Below are positions 26,811-41,400 of a stretch of 64,000 nucleotides of DNA, piece by piece. Numbering within the stretch: position 1 is the first letter of the stretch; every line of letters begins with the position of its first letter. Below the pieces are notes generated by a model. The model had not been told where the DNA came from. It ran no database searches and saw only the letters and a list, made by a program, of their open reading frames with translations. The position numbers and the translations under genes were made by a program. Source of the stretch: Siphonodentalium dalli (Eukaryota > Mollusca > Scaphopoda > Gadilida > Siphonodentaliidae); NCBI GenBank assembly GCA_032622095.1, contig CP136069.1, positions 42,882,194 through 42,946,193 on the forward strand, read 5' to 3'.

Positions 26811-29800
26811 ATGTTATCTATTTGTCTAACGTTATTCAGTATTGGTATAAAATGGTCCAATATGGACATTACACCATATAACGGATTTATCTCATTGCTA
26901 ACACCATTTATGCACAACATGTTTTAATTGCAAATTAAAAACAGTAATTATGCATATTAGCAACACCACAGCTCACGGTTGTTACGAAATGGTGGGTTTA
27001 TAAAATGGGTGTTTTAGGAAATAATTAGAGATCTGTTATGGAATTTCTGCACATTGAGCACTTCGCAGTTCTACGTTTACTGGTTATTGCTGAGCGGGCA
27101 ACAACTTTCAGAACGTAACCCTCGTGGTTAATAAGTGATTTGCGGCCCGCCATGTGACGCACCCTCAGCTAATCAAAAGAGAGGAAAATGGGATGAATGA
27201 TAACAATCAACGTTGTGTGGTTAAAGAAATGAATAAGTACCAAGTGACTGGTTTAAATGTCTTTTTTCTTGGTAAGGCAATTATGGGTAGTGGTAGTGTG
27301 CAGTGGTTTGGACCAAGACAACAAATGGATTGATTGAGTACAATTACTCTGCGATCACTAAACCTAGCACGGAGGTGGTGTTACTGAACAAATGGATGCA
27401 ATGTGATGAACAGGTGTCTTGTCACATGTGGCTACTATTTACCTTAGGTAATCTCACTTTACATTCTGTTTTATGTAATATGTAGCCAGTGGCCATCCCT
27501 ATTAAATATGGTCCCATCCGACACCATGGCTTCTGGTAAAAGATGTCCTGACTTTCACCACTGCAAAGAGGAATCTCCTTCGTTATGAACATTCAAATAA
27601 CTTAGATGTGTGTTCGAATTTTTCTAACTTGTTTTAGTCCAAGTGGCGGGTGGACACATTGGCATAAATGAAATAATTTCAGTATAGTCAGAAATTGTGT
27701 TGCATACGTAGCAAACATAATCCACTATGTGTTTGAGTGCAGAGAGCCCCAGTTTATGACTTTTATTCCACACCCATTGATTTGAGCTACATTTATTAAA
27801 TGGAATCCCAACCATTGAATACATAATGTTGTATACTACTTCGAGTTGATGTTGTTTTCAAGAGCAATGGCATACGTAACGTCACCGATCCAATTAGGTG
27901 ATGCACAGATAATAACTGGCTTTTCATCTTTAAGGAAGTGGATTAAACTCAACCGACAAAAGGGTGTGGAATAAATACAGAAAACAACTTGAATAACAAT
28001 CTAGAACCTTTGATCAAATGGGAACTCATTAGATAATAGGTTCTTGTTTAAGATGCGCATTTTATATATGTCAGGAAATATTAGGCAGGTTTAGAACACC
28101 AAACATCACACTTCAAGCCTCAACAGACTATAACAGTACCATTATTATATGTGAGGCAGGAAGAAATGGCTATATTCTGTTTTCTAAACAAGTTCCCTAC
28201 ACAGTTGTCATCAGTCTCATTTGTTGACAGCTACAGTAATGCTCTAAGTTATCGACTTCTTAACCACAGCAGAATTATGGGTAACTTTTCAGGATTTAGT
28301 CGGAAATATGGCTTGTTGCCATTTATCGGAAAGCTCTCGGCGAGAGCATTAATGTATAGTCTTTATTGCACGTGAGTCAGTCCTGTTAATTAGCGCTTAG
28401 GTTATCAAATTTCCTGGGCCAGATATATTTCATTGGCTAAAATGCTTAGGATCCGCATAGTTGCATGCTCTAGGCATATAACTTCACTTTACTTGGTCAA
28501 TTATCATGGCAGGTTTTGGTTGGGTCAGACTTAAAATAGTTGATTATCAAAATACTCCTATTATCTCAGTAGACTTTGGTATTCAACAATGAATTTTTGC
28601 TATCTGCAGACTTCCACAGCGCAAATGTGCGACACTTAGACAATGTCTGCACAATTTTTTTATTAATTTTGCAAAAAAAACATACGGGAGATTTTGAAAT
28701 TTGCCTTTGCCTAAAAAATAGCCGATAAATTTCTTTTTGCTTCGGCAACAGGTTATTGCTCCCAACAGACGTATATGAAATTATAGTCTGCCAATACATT
28801 ATGTGCGAAATTTGACACAGCATGTCTAAATACTCTAAATCATAATACTTATAAATAACAGGGACCGTGGCACAGTTTGTAAGGTGAATAGCATTTTAGG
28901 CCAACATAAGACATCAAGCAATGGCAAATCTGATTTGATTTCCAACAAGCAGCTTCCGATGGCGATATACCCTGCCGATGTGGACACAGATGGGGATGTT
29001 CATTTTGAAAATATACTAAATTATAATTGAAATAAGTCAATATTAGTTTGTGATTGGTTAATATTTGTTTTAGTTCGGGCTTAAATTAATTTAAATTGCA
29101 ATGCCTAAAGATGACAATCAAAGGGTTGTAACTCTGGTGAAAATGTATGGCCCAGCCTAGTTTGTGAATTATACTGAGATACGCCTCATATACCAAAAGT
29201 CTCTGAAATACGTTGATAATTGTTTGAAATAACACCAGATAACGTTTTTGGACGTACATACATACAGACTGATAGGCGGACGGACGCATTCCTAACTTTT
29301 CAGGTGGGGGGTAATTATCAGATTTATGAGCGGGGGGCATATGGGGGCAGTTGCCACCCTTGCCCTCAAACAGGAGGGGCAAATGGGGCGAATGTGTCCT
29401 TTGACAGATTCGGAGTCAAGCCAGTTCAGTCAAACATTCTGTTCTCTTACAATTTTATAACACGTGCTGACGTACGTATCCAGTGGCATCTAGATAGATA
29501 CACCCAGTAATACTGGGCCAGTACTGGCTTTATACAGCACAACATGAGCAAGCCTGCAAATAGTTTGTCTGTCATTTACAGAATGAGGTCCCCAGAGGGT
29601 GAATTTAGTGATGTTATCCCGCATGGTGGGCTAGCATAACAAAATTCACCCTCTGTGCACCTCATTCTGCTTAGGCCTCAACTGCCATTGGAGACCTAGG
29701 AACATATTGAAGTTCCCCAGTTGAAGTCGGTGATATTCACCTATTAGTCACCTCCATTATGCATTTTATTTTCTGCAAATTAGGGGATATAGAAACTTCA

Positions 29801-32800
29801 CAGAAGGGAAAAAGTAACTAAAAACAATGTTAATTTGATTCTATAGACACTTCCCTGAAGATGAAGCCTGATCAGAATGAGATCCCCAGAGGGTGTGGGA
29901 CAGCATCACTAAATTCACACTCCGGGGGCATCATTCTGCAAATAACAGACATACTATTTTCGGACTTGAACATGTAGTCGGATTCCTTATGTCATTTTGC
30001 ATTTTTGGTTTGTTAAAAGCGATCTGAAACGGATTATGTATGCCTAGTAGGTGTGTTTTCAGGATGGACTTGTTTCCAGTCTTGAATTTTGGCGGGTCGG
30101 CCTAAATCGGGGTCAACATAATTTAGAGAGCGTTTCGTATTTACAGAAAACGATTGATGGTGCCATCTGGCGTATGGTGATCGGTGCGATTTGAAACTTC
30201 TCCAAACTACTAGATATGACCGTTACATGTATTTTTGAAAATTTTGATGTGATCGGTTCATTTTTGTTGGCTACAGTTGTGATCAAAATTTAACACGTAT
30301 GCGTATGATGATATGCGCGTACTGATATACCTAAAAAATACTAAGTATGAAACACAGACGTAGCTTTAAAAAGAATGTATGTGATCAGATGATTCTTGCT
30401 GGCTACAGTTGCGATCAAAATTGAACACTTAACTCTATGGATAATTTCGTGTTATGCTCAAACGTTCATTGTAATATCACTTATTGGCAATCGTGCGCAA
30501 CTATATATGAAGTTTAACACTCGTGTTCGACCCACTGTAACTATCCGTGATTTAATAGCTGCAACATATGATATAGTTATGCCTCAAGATACAGTAATTG
30601 GCAAAAGTAAGTGTCGAATGATTTTTTAATTTCGAATATATGCAGCCCGTTGAATCAAACGAAAATATTCACAACAAGACTGTTCACGGTGTGATTACAT
30701 ATTATATTATTGTTTTATTTTATACTTGTCTACTGACTAGTTTTAAAACCACATCGTTGATCATAACGGGATGTAGTGTCACAAATACACAGGTATAGAT
30801 GGTAGTTGATCGTTGTCATTAACTCAATCGTTGTCATCGGAGTCTATCCCTCATACACTGAGAGAATCTGTGTTTTCGCAGGATTTGTGCTACTGATAAA
30901 TGGACATTTCGGTGCAGTTGAGATCTTTACTATAGCAGTATATGCTTTGCTTTCACACTTCCCACGCCAGTTACATTTGGCCAACTTCAGTACAATGACT
31001 GCAACCCAACAGTCACCATCAATATTCTGACCACAGTTAATCTCCATGCTTCGTGTATAGCTGTGAAAATCAAGTAAATTCGAATTTCCACTAAAGTAGA
31101 GCTTAATGAGTAAAATTGATATCAACCATAGTTGCATTTTCCTGCAAATTACGAGTAGGTGCTTAGTAACCGTTACTAAGGAGCTATCGGGACCGGTGGC
31201 AAAGTCTCCCGATCTTATAATGATCAGTGGCCAATGCAGAACATGTCTGCATAGTTTTAGACATGCATGTGCCCAACTTTGAACAAAACCAGCACCATGT
31301 GATTAGACACTGACAATACCAACGAATGATTAGTACACCATTGCGGTGTTTGATTAGCAACCGTTGCTAACCTTAAATAAGACATCTGGTTCATGTTGAC
31401 GACCAGGTATATCTAAAATTTCACATTTGAGTATTAACGGATTATTTATTTCGTGGTCACGAATTATTTATTTCGTGGCTACGAATTAGTTATTTCGTGG
31501 CCACGAAATAAAAAAAATATTCCCATGTCCTAAAAGTTTTTACTGACACTTACATAAATATGACTCGCATATTTGTTAGCACACAACTCCGTATTATGCG
31601 GTACTTCGTCCTGGCAATAAACATTAATTTTGTCAATTGATGAAAAAGACACCATCAATCAATTTTACAACGATATCCTGAAACTGTAGTCTTTATAAAC
31701 ACTACACTTGTAGAATAGTGGATATGATCACCGAATCACGTGAATGTGATGTATATGATTGATGTGAACCACATTATTTATCAAATACCGTATCTGGTGG
31801 CCTGACTATGTTGCAAGTTAATTTTGTAAAATCACATGTAGTTACGATAGATTACATGTAAGAGCCATGCATATATGATAGCCATTAAGTTCCACCACTG
31901 TGAACATTTGAGTAAATTGTCAAACTCTCTATAGGGTCCAACGTTAGTTTTGTTCGCAACTGTAGTACTATACCCGCGGAGACTTATCTGACGACACCAT
32001 TCTCAAAAATAAATTTCAGAGTCATACTTGACATATGTGCATAATTTGATCTCGCAAAATTCATGAAAAGGCTAATCGTGTTAGTTAATATCTGTATAAT
32101 CAGGAAACGCTCTTTAATTTTTTTTAAACCGTCCAAACAATTTGTTTCCACTAAAATGTCAGACTGGAAACAAGTAGACTCTGAAAATAGACTGCCATAT
32201 TTGATACTTTTGTTAATTTCAACTCGCACAGTCCACCAGAAAGTTAGTTATGATGATTAATATTTGTATAATAAGCAAACGCTCTTTAAATTCTTAAAAC
32301 AGTCCAAAAACACTTTTTACCAGTACAATTTCAACTGGACACAGGTAAACTCTGAAAGTAGACACGCTAATGATAAATAAACCATTCGCATGTCGTCTTA
32401 AACAATCCGAAATGGCGCGACCATTGTTTTCGACCAAAGGAATCTGACTTGTGAAATCAGCGAGGGTGGTGGTAGGGTTAGATTTTCTGCGATATCTTTA
32501 CCAAAAATCGATGTATCAAAGTTTTGTTTTTGGTATATCATCAAGATATTCTTGAAGTTTGTCTATATGTGATTTTAAGAATATACAATACCTTAATATT
32601 TGGGAAAGAAAATTGAAAATGCAGTCATAAATACAATTCATCTGATGATTTTATGATAAAATTCCTTATAAAGATGTAATTAAGTAATTTGTGGCAAGAT
32701 CTCCCCATGTTTTTCGATTTCCAAGAACAAAGAAAGCCACTTACCGAACTTGCTATGCGTAACAGCATGTTTTTATTACCAGGTGGACGGGGAAAAAATA

Positions 32801-35414
32801 GAGGGGTACACAAACAAAAGCCTCATACAAACCTGTTTCCACTAAAATATCAAGCTGGAAACAGGTAGATTCTGAAAATAGACACACTGGTGGTATAGAA
32901 ACTGTTCTCATATCGCTTTTAACATTCCGAAAACGCGCGACCATTTTTTTCGACATAATGAATCCGACTAATGTGATAATCCAGAATTCTAGCCCAGTGG
33001 GATATGTTTGAAGTAGTATCACCTAATAAATTACTGTATCTATCTATCAACCAAATCATCTCCTTTAAAATTCCTCCAAGTTTTGCTTCGGAAATCCCAT
33101 AAGGTTGAAACAGATATTATGTGGGTTCTGGCACCTTTGTTATTCACTATCTAGCCACTTGTGAATCAAAAACCATGGAACGACGAGTTGACTTGTTAAA
33201 TTTACGATTTGTCATATTTTTCTGTTGATTTAGAGAAATTAATTCCAAATATAATGGTAAGTGTCAGCTTATCAATTTATTGCATGATCCTACCCTTATT
33301 CCGTTCAATAAACCCATTCTATAAATTGTGATATTAAACGTTCGTTTAATAACAGGAAATAGTACCAGGTGACCTTTGACTTCCGGCTTGTCTCTGCATG
33401 TTTACATTCCGTACCCTCCGTCTCAAAATAATATGGCTTCCAATATTTTTCCAACAAACTATAGTGAATGAAGAGTTTGAAAAGTTATGTCATTAAATAT
33501 ACGCCTTTAAATACGACAAAGTCTTTATTTGTCTGGGACTATTTCTTGACGTGGGCAAACAACTCATAGTTACATGATACATCATCCCAGGCCTTATATA
33601 CGCCAATGTTAGTTTCGCGTCCCATTTGTTGATTTAAGTATGTTTTGTCGAGGTTTTGGACCATGTAATAAACAGAATCTACAACTCGTCCCCAGTTTAT
33701 AGTGTGATTTACATAACTCGTCCAGTAAATTAGGTTTGGACCTTGCCAAAGGCTCGGTCCAGACCTAATTTACTGGAATCGTTTTGTAAGTTCCGTATAA
33801 ACTGGGGACTCGCTGTAGATCCTCTATATATATACAATTCTATACATTGATATTGATTATATATTTTGACGTGCCATCCAAAATTAGTTCGCCCCCGCTG
33901 CCTTTTCTTGCTTCTGGTGTCCCTGTGGGTAACATGTTTTCCGTGCATCAGGTCAAGTTTGTCACTTTGATGTCGATGATATCTCGATGCAGTTAATCAC
34001 CACATTGCAGAAAATCCCTCTGCATGGTCCTCGACTAATGAAACTGACAACCCCATGATATGACATACTGGCTGAAATAACGATAAACCCATACCCGAAC
34101 TTGAAACCAGCTTATTAAATCTTACCCAAGTGTAGTTGGCATATCATGGACTCGTGAAATCACACTGCCTGCTGTTAATATACCGACCAGGAACAATGAG
34201 AATATTGCATATCCTATTCTTGGAAAACTGAAATGAAATATATATAAGACCATGAATCCATGTACGGACAATAAACTTGAAATAAAAATTCGCAGGCGTT
34301 GTTCACTAAATCATTTCTTGTCATAAGTGGATTGTTTTGATGATAAACATGGTTTATTTATATGCTTTTCTTCCCAAAAAGCGATAGTTTATTTTAGTTA
34401 TTTTCTTTCACTGTATTCATTTTTTAAATTTTCGGGATGTCTAAATGCGCACTATAATTTGTTTTATTGGAAAATCTCTCTTTTAAATATTACTGAAATT
34501 CAAGTTGAATAAAATACACATTACGATTGGTCGAGAGCTGCTATTTTACTTTAGTTTTCTACTCCCAGCATCGCCCGCTGATGTGTGAACACATTTTGAA
34601 TGGAGCATGGTGTCATTGATATTGCTCATCAAATATGTCACCGCGCCATCAGTAGTCGCGTTATTAAGTTGAACTGAAAAGTTATTTACTAAAAATACAG
34701 TTAACAGGAGTAACCCCATGGAACGTAACCAGGAAAGATCAAATCTTTAATTGAGGCGCCAAAACAAATCTTTGAGTAAAATTGCCATTGTTATTGCATC
34801 CTGAGTTCGGGAATCTCTCTTCTTTAAAGAGGTACTGTACACTAAACACTCATGTGCTCTACGAACAATGTAAAGAACATGGTAACTATAATGAAAATGA
34901 GTTAACAACTCAGGACTCATTCATTTCTGTTGAGTATAATAGGAAATGACCCCATAAATGGCCGGATTTGTGTACAGCACCCATTTAAATCAGTAGATAC
35001 ACAATATACTCACAAGAACACTGGAATCATTATAAGTGGACTAACTACAAAGAACTGCATATCATTAGCCAAATACCAGGTCCAGGCCATACACTGCAAA
35101 GATAAAAGTCAATATTATCAATACTCAACATGCAAAGTATCACAAAACACAGAGATGATATATATATATATAATATAAATATATTATATAGTTATGTAGT
35201 TATGAGCTTCAAACGATTGTGACTTCATTTAAAAATGTCCCTGATGCAACATCAACCAAACTTGCCCAAATATTTGCCTCAGTATTCTTAACAAAACAGT
35301 ATATGAAACAGCATCATACATTTATATGTTCTGGAGGAGATTTAACGGTCATAAGACAATCTAGCCCAAAATTTAATGTTTAAGGTCACATAACTCTGGT
35401 ATTTATCACCCGAT

Positions 35415-35447
<33 letters not shown>

Positions 35448-38400
35448 GCTATGAGCTTCAAACACTTTTGACTTCATTGAAACATGCACCATCTTATTTA
35501 ACACCAGAAGTACTACCTTCAAAATTTATTTGTTGTAAGGAATCCATTCATTGTAAAAACATACAAATTTATCAGGTTTTTACTTTTACAGTGGCCTAAA
35601 ATCTATAGATCAGCTATTATAAATAGCAGTTGTAGTTTTGTTGCCAATTATATTGGGATAAATAATAAGGAGAAACTTCTTAAATGCTTTTTCAATCATT
35701 TTCATCATATTATTTTTTGGAAGATCTTTATCGGATGTTTGGGGTGTGAGTTGGGTCAGACTAAGTTTGTATCTGTCTCTTGAATACTTTTGTATACTTC
35801 TGTTTTTAAAAACCAGGACGTATTATGTTATTGGTCCGTCCGTCCATCTCTCCGTTCACTTTTGGTTTACGAATGATAACTTTAGATAGTATCAACTGAA
35901 TGGAATGAACTTTGGTATGTTGGTTAACTATCGCAAAACACAGACCAAGTTAGAATTTGAGTTCCGCAGCCAATTTTAACCCTTTGTTGGAGTTACCACA
36001 TGTATATTTTGCCATGACCTAGTGATGCTCTTGTTTCAAAATGGGCAGGCAGGCAGATTTTTCTATTTATTTTAACCTAAACAATAACCAAGCATGCAGG
36101 TTTTATTCCCACTTTTTAATTGTTAATTTAAATGTGAGTCTGTACAACCCAGGTACATACAGTTTGAACAATTTTATATGATCAGAAATAGCAAAGGCAA
36201 ATATAAACAGATACAAGTTAAAATGTGTCTAGCTAGAGTTATGGCCAGCAGTAGACGCATATTGTTGACACAGTGATGCGAAGTTGAGCGGCCGTATGAT
36301 TTACAATTTTTATGTGGGCAATATATAAAAAGCACCAGCAGGCCATTATTTCTATTAGGCAGGTGTCCCAGAAAAAGAAAATTAATTTTATTTGGTCTTT
36401 TGAGTAATGTTGAATGTTTATATTTGTTTGTTTAGATGAAAATAGGCTCAAACAATTTTGACTATTTAACCAGGGTTTCCGTCAGTATGGCTCGGCATCC
36501 ATAGGAAGGCCCCATTCCCCTCGCTGATGATCTGTGAGTCTTACATGTACTTAAATTCAATTGCAATCTGATTTCGCTGCTTATACCTGACAGAAACCTG
36601 ATTTAACCCATCCATGACTGGCGATTCCTGAAATAAAAAAACCCCTGTACCAATGCATTATCTTATATATGCGAGTCTCCCATAGGGAGCCTTGCATGTA
36701 TAAGAGAATTAATTGGCCTAACAATATTTACCTTGACTTTGTAAGCCAGTGCATTCTCTTTAAAAATGTGGGAGACTCATATAAGAGAATGCACTGGCAC
36801 AGGATCTTTAATGCTGCAACAGAACAGCTCCCGTCATGACAGGGTTAAATTTGGAAGAATTTTTACTTTTGAGGTCCTGCTTATACAAACCTGAGAACCA
36901 TCGGTCATTGACAGTGCATTATTTATGTAGAGAAGGTTGTACCACCAGCTGTCTTCACAGAAATTGTTCTCAAATCCCCGGTAAGGCCAGAAAGGCCCAT
37001 CAGACCAGTATGGGAATAACGGAATGTAAAATAGCATAACGAAACCAAGGGGTAGCGTCAATCTGGAAAATAAATAATGCAAATCTGATAATGATTGTCA
37101 TTCATTATAGAACTGTACAGTGGACTCGTCCCAGGATTCATGCCAGCCAGAACATTCTTTTCGTCTATTGACCATTTCTGAATTTAGTTGGCTCTTTTTA
37201 GAAACTCTGACCCAATTGAAGAAACATATTAAGGGATCATCGAGAAAACCGAATATAAAACAAAAAATTTAAACATGCGCAGCACACAAGAAACTGATAA
37301 AATATCGAGCTGGACAAAAGTGACAATTGAAATTTATATTTCATTTTTGTGGAATATCGTTGGAAGCATTCGGCATGTAAAATACCATGTGTAATTTAAC
37401 TGGTCCATGTACCTTTGTTGATTTTCATGGAAAGAATGTCCGTTAATTTGCAATTACACAGCTTCATGATTGGTTTATATTTGAATTATGAGCTGGGAGG
37501 TTAATGATGACGTGCTGCCAATTTCCCAACAATTAGCGATGCGACAAACTCCTTAAAATTACTCTTCATAATCAAATTTCTCATTGAAATCTAGCAGACA
37601 TTATCTTCAAGTTTTTATCAGTCAACGATATTTACTACGATTGTATCACACCAGACATGCTCACAATATTTGGAAATGATTTAACTTATTACATCATTTT
37701 GGGACTTCCCTGCCATTCCCAGAAAATGGCATTTGAATGGGAGTTCTAGACAAGTAAATCTGAAAGGCTGTCGTCGGTATTTGCCAAGGGACTGGTGAAA
37801 AATGAGAAGAGTCAAATTTGAATTTAATGGCAGCCAAAATGTATGTGACTAGTCAATTTACATAAGCTTCCAGTTAGCAAGTGAATACAGACAAAGGTCA
37901 ATTTTCGGGTTCCTTCTAGATCTCACGATATATAACAAATGACTCACTACTACATGCACTCCATATAAAAACTTTATTAAAACCCTGTTAATTTAAAAAA
38001 AAAAGTATTAACTTATGGGGGACAATACACTAAATCGAGCCATTTATGGGACCATCTCCTTTTATACTTAACAGAATATATGCAACAAATGAATGAAATT
38101 GAGCCATGGATTAGTGCAAAATACACTCATGTGCTCTATGAACATACAAACAACATGGTAATTATAATGAATATATGACGTGAGTCATCTATGCATTGTT
38201 CATAGAGCGCATGAGTGTATTTTGCATTAATACATGGCTCAAATTCATTCATTTGTTGGGTACATGTATAAAAGTAAATGGTTCCATAAATGGCGGATTT
38301 AGTGTACAGTACCTACCTATTTAAGCTCTTATGTCCCGTAATGAAGATATTAATGGGCTCTGTAATAACAACTATGATGGAAACCGAACAAAACAATTGA

Positions 38401-41400
38401 ACCCTCTATTTGATGCCCTCATAGTAGTGAACATCAATACCAAATTGCATTGAGATCTGACCATTACTATTCAAGTTGTGAAATGAACAGTCAACGGATG
38501 GATGGACATACAGATGGAGGGACACATGGATGGATGCACAGAAGGATGCACAGATGGACAGACAGATACAACACAGTATACACACATTGTTTAATAAAGG
38601 GGGTATAATTACATCGTAGGAACAAACAATCACACAGTTGAAGAGAAACTGCAACTTTATCATTTTCATTGGTTTGTCAATTGAAATAAACAAGGCAGAT
38701 ATTTTTGCCAAACATCGACATAAAATCCTAGTGAATTACTGTGACTAATTAACCCTTTCATGATGGGGGCTGCACTGGCGGAACATTAAAGACCCTGTGC
38801 CAATGCATTATATTATAAGAGAATGCATTGGCCTAACAATTTTTTTTCATTATTTATCAATTTTTCATACATCCTTCAACAATTTTTATAATTTTTTTTT
38901 AATTTTTTTTTACAATCTTTATCATTTTTGATCATTTTTTCTTACATTCTATCACAATTTTGATCATTTTTTATTATATTCATTGACAATTTTACCTCTT
39001 TTTTTTCTTACATTCTTTAACTATTAAATCATTTTTTATCATTTTTTTCTTCCATTCTTTATCAGTTTTTTCTTACATTCTTTAGCAATTTTTATCATTT
39101 TTTTATCATTATTTCTTACATTATTTAAAAGAAAATTATCTTATTTTTTCTTTATTTTTTCTTACATTCTTTAACAATTGTAAAAAGGTAATATAAATTT
39201 GTTAGGCCAATGCCTTATATATATGCGAAGAGACCTTGGTTGACTCGCATATACAATAGAATGCATTGGCACAGGGTTTTCGCAACAATTCAGGAAGCTC
39301 CCATCATGAAAGTGTTAAGTGAAATTATTTTTACATATTCTGTGTATTGACAGCTTATTATTATATTATCTATTTGTATGAAAGCCAAGTGTTTTGTGTG
39401 TATGTCTGTGTGCAACTATGTCATGATTTTGGTGCATTACAAACTTTTCACTGCAACGTCCAATTTAGCCCAAATTAGGAACATCCGAAGAGACATTTCT
39501 TAGCATATGATTATGACATGCAAATTTTTAGGCTGATTGGTTAAATATGGCATGAGATATAGCAGATTGTCCAAGGATCGCCATATCCGTATGGTTAAGA
39601 ACTGATTTTGCATCTGAATGCACAGGTATCCATGAGAGCACTACCTGTAAAATAACTCTATAGCTACCTATGTCATGAGACATAAGATAGAGTTATGGCG
39701 CCTGAGCCAGCAAAACGATAAAGACCCGTCAATTTGACGGACAATCCCCTAGTAAATAAAGTAAATATATGAAATTTATAAGAAATAATTCTTGTTTCGA
39801 TTAAGGTTATGCAGTTACATGTATAACCAACAAGTTTGAAGAGAAATTCTATAACATACATAGCGCGTCAGGTTGGAATGCCGCATTGTTGTAGAAATGA
39901 ATAATGGACACATCTAGCGACGTACATCCGTTAGGAATATCGTTGTCTTTTTAAAGAGACTGACATACTGCATAACCGTACCAACTGCTGGACTGTTCAA
40001 ATGCCCTTCATAAGACAATAATAGAAATCAACTTTACTGAGAACGAATAGGACTATCCACATACCAATAAACAGTTTAAGAGAAACATAATCGTCACAAA
40101 AATGTGTTGAAATCTAGTTCAATAAACCGAAAATTCAGGTTTTGTTTTGAATGCACGAAAACCATATATCGTTTTAATTTTATTTGGATATGCTTTAGTA
40201 AATTAGTTAACATATATACTATATAAGTATATTAGTGTGCTAAATTTAGCACAAAACTACAGCATATAGAACACAGATCTTGACCAACCAGAAGATACCA
40301 TTTCTGGGTCAGGTGAAACATTGTTAGATATGTATATACCTCCAATATCTATGGACATAGAACATCAGCCAATTCAGCTTCCCTTCATTTCTCTGCAATT
40401 CATTAAAAGTTAAGTATGCCAACAGCAAGCCACTGAAAAAAATATATACATGTATATGGTAAAGCGACACAATTTCAATTTCCCGTTTCTCAGGCCTGTG
40501 TACAATGGTCCCGAAACAGTCACGGGTGCAACTTTTTGTGCTTGTGGTTTATATGTTGGAAAAAGTTTAAATAGGTACAAAATATTTTCAGTACGTTTAT
40601 AAAAACTGCTCTGATCTGAAATTGAACATACCCTTTTCTACATTCAAATTATGGTTGGCCATTATAGCAATATGCCAGGGAACACAGTGTCCATAACTAT
40701 AACAATTATAACGTAATGTGGAAACAATTTATCTCCAATTTCATGCATAAAATTGTTTAGACATGAAATCTTCAACTTCGTATTGTTCTGTATGCATGAA
40801 AGGAAATAATTAATGACATCAAAACATATATAGAACGAAAAATAACTTCAAATTTATAATTTTTTCGTGAAACTTAAGACCAGGCAAGCGAGGCACACAC
40901 ATTTATGACATCTGAGGACATGTTCACCCCTATTGTATTGTGATAATCACCAACCCAAATTTCCAATTAAATATGCGACTGTCATGTGATACATTGCGTC
41001 TGCAAACTCATTAAAAATGTTTCAGTGATACTTTATTGGGTGAAATAAATCATATGTAACTATTAAGTACCTTTTGTGTACATTTGTTTGTGCAATAATT
41101 ACAACGAGCAACTGATATTAAACTCAAAGCTAGCCCACCAGGGGTGGAATGCTTCTTTGGCATGTGCCCCAGAAATTAAATTAAAAACCGTGCTCTCACA
41201 TGCTTTTCAAAATAGTTTGGCCTGAGAAACAGACAATTGACTTTATGCGGCCTAATCAGTCTGGCCACTAAGTTACCATGGATACAGCAAAATGATATGA
41301 AGCGAACTCAGATCAACAGAGGCTATAAAAGGTGGTAATGTTTTAGTTTTACCATGCACTTCTGCTACTAACACATCACAGGATTTAAAACACATAAATA

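Noticed and set aside
26684-26920. Frame with Ile-Tyr repeats
   Set aside because: It is the (TA)n microsatellite translated.
32753-33022. Possible missing acyltransferase exon between exons 7 and 8
   Set aside because: No family motif; the true next exon with matching phase was found at 27443-27560, so none is missing there.
38406-38711. Minus frame with Cys/Ser-rich hydrophobic repeats
   Set aside because: It is the GGATGGA/GACAGA tail of the dispersed tandem unit read on the other strand.
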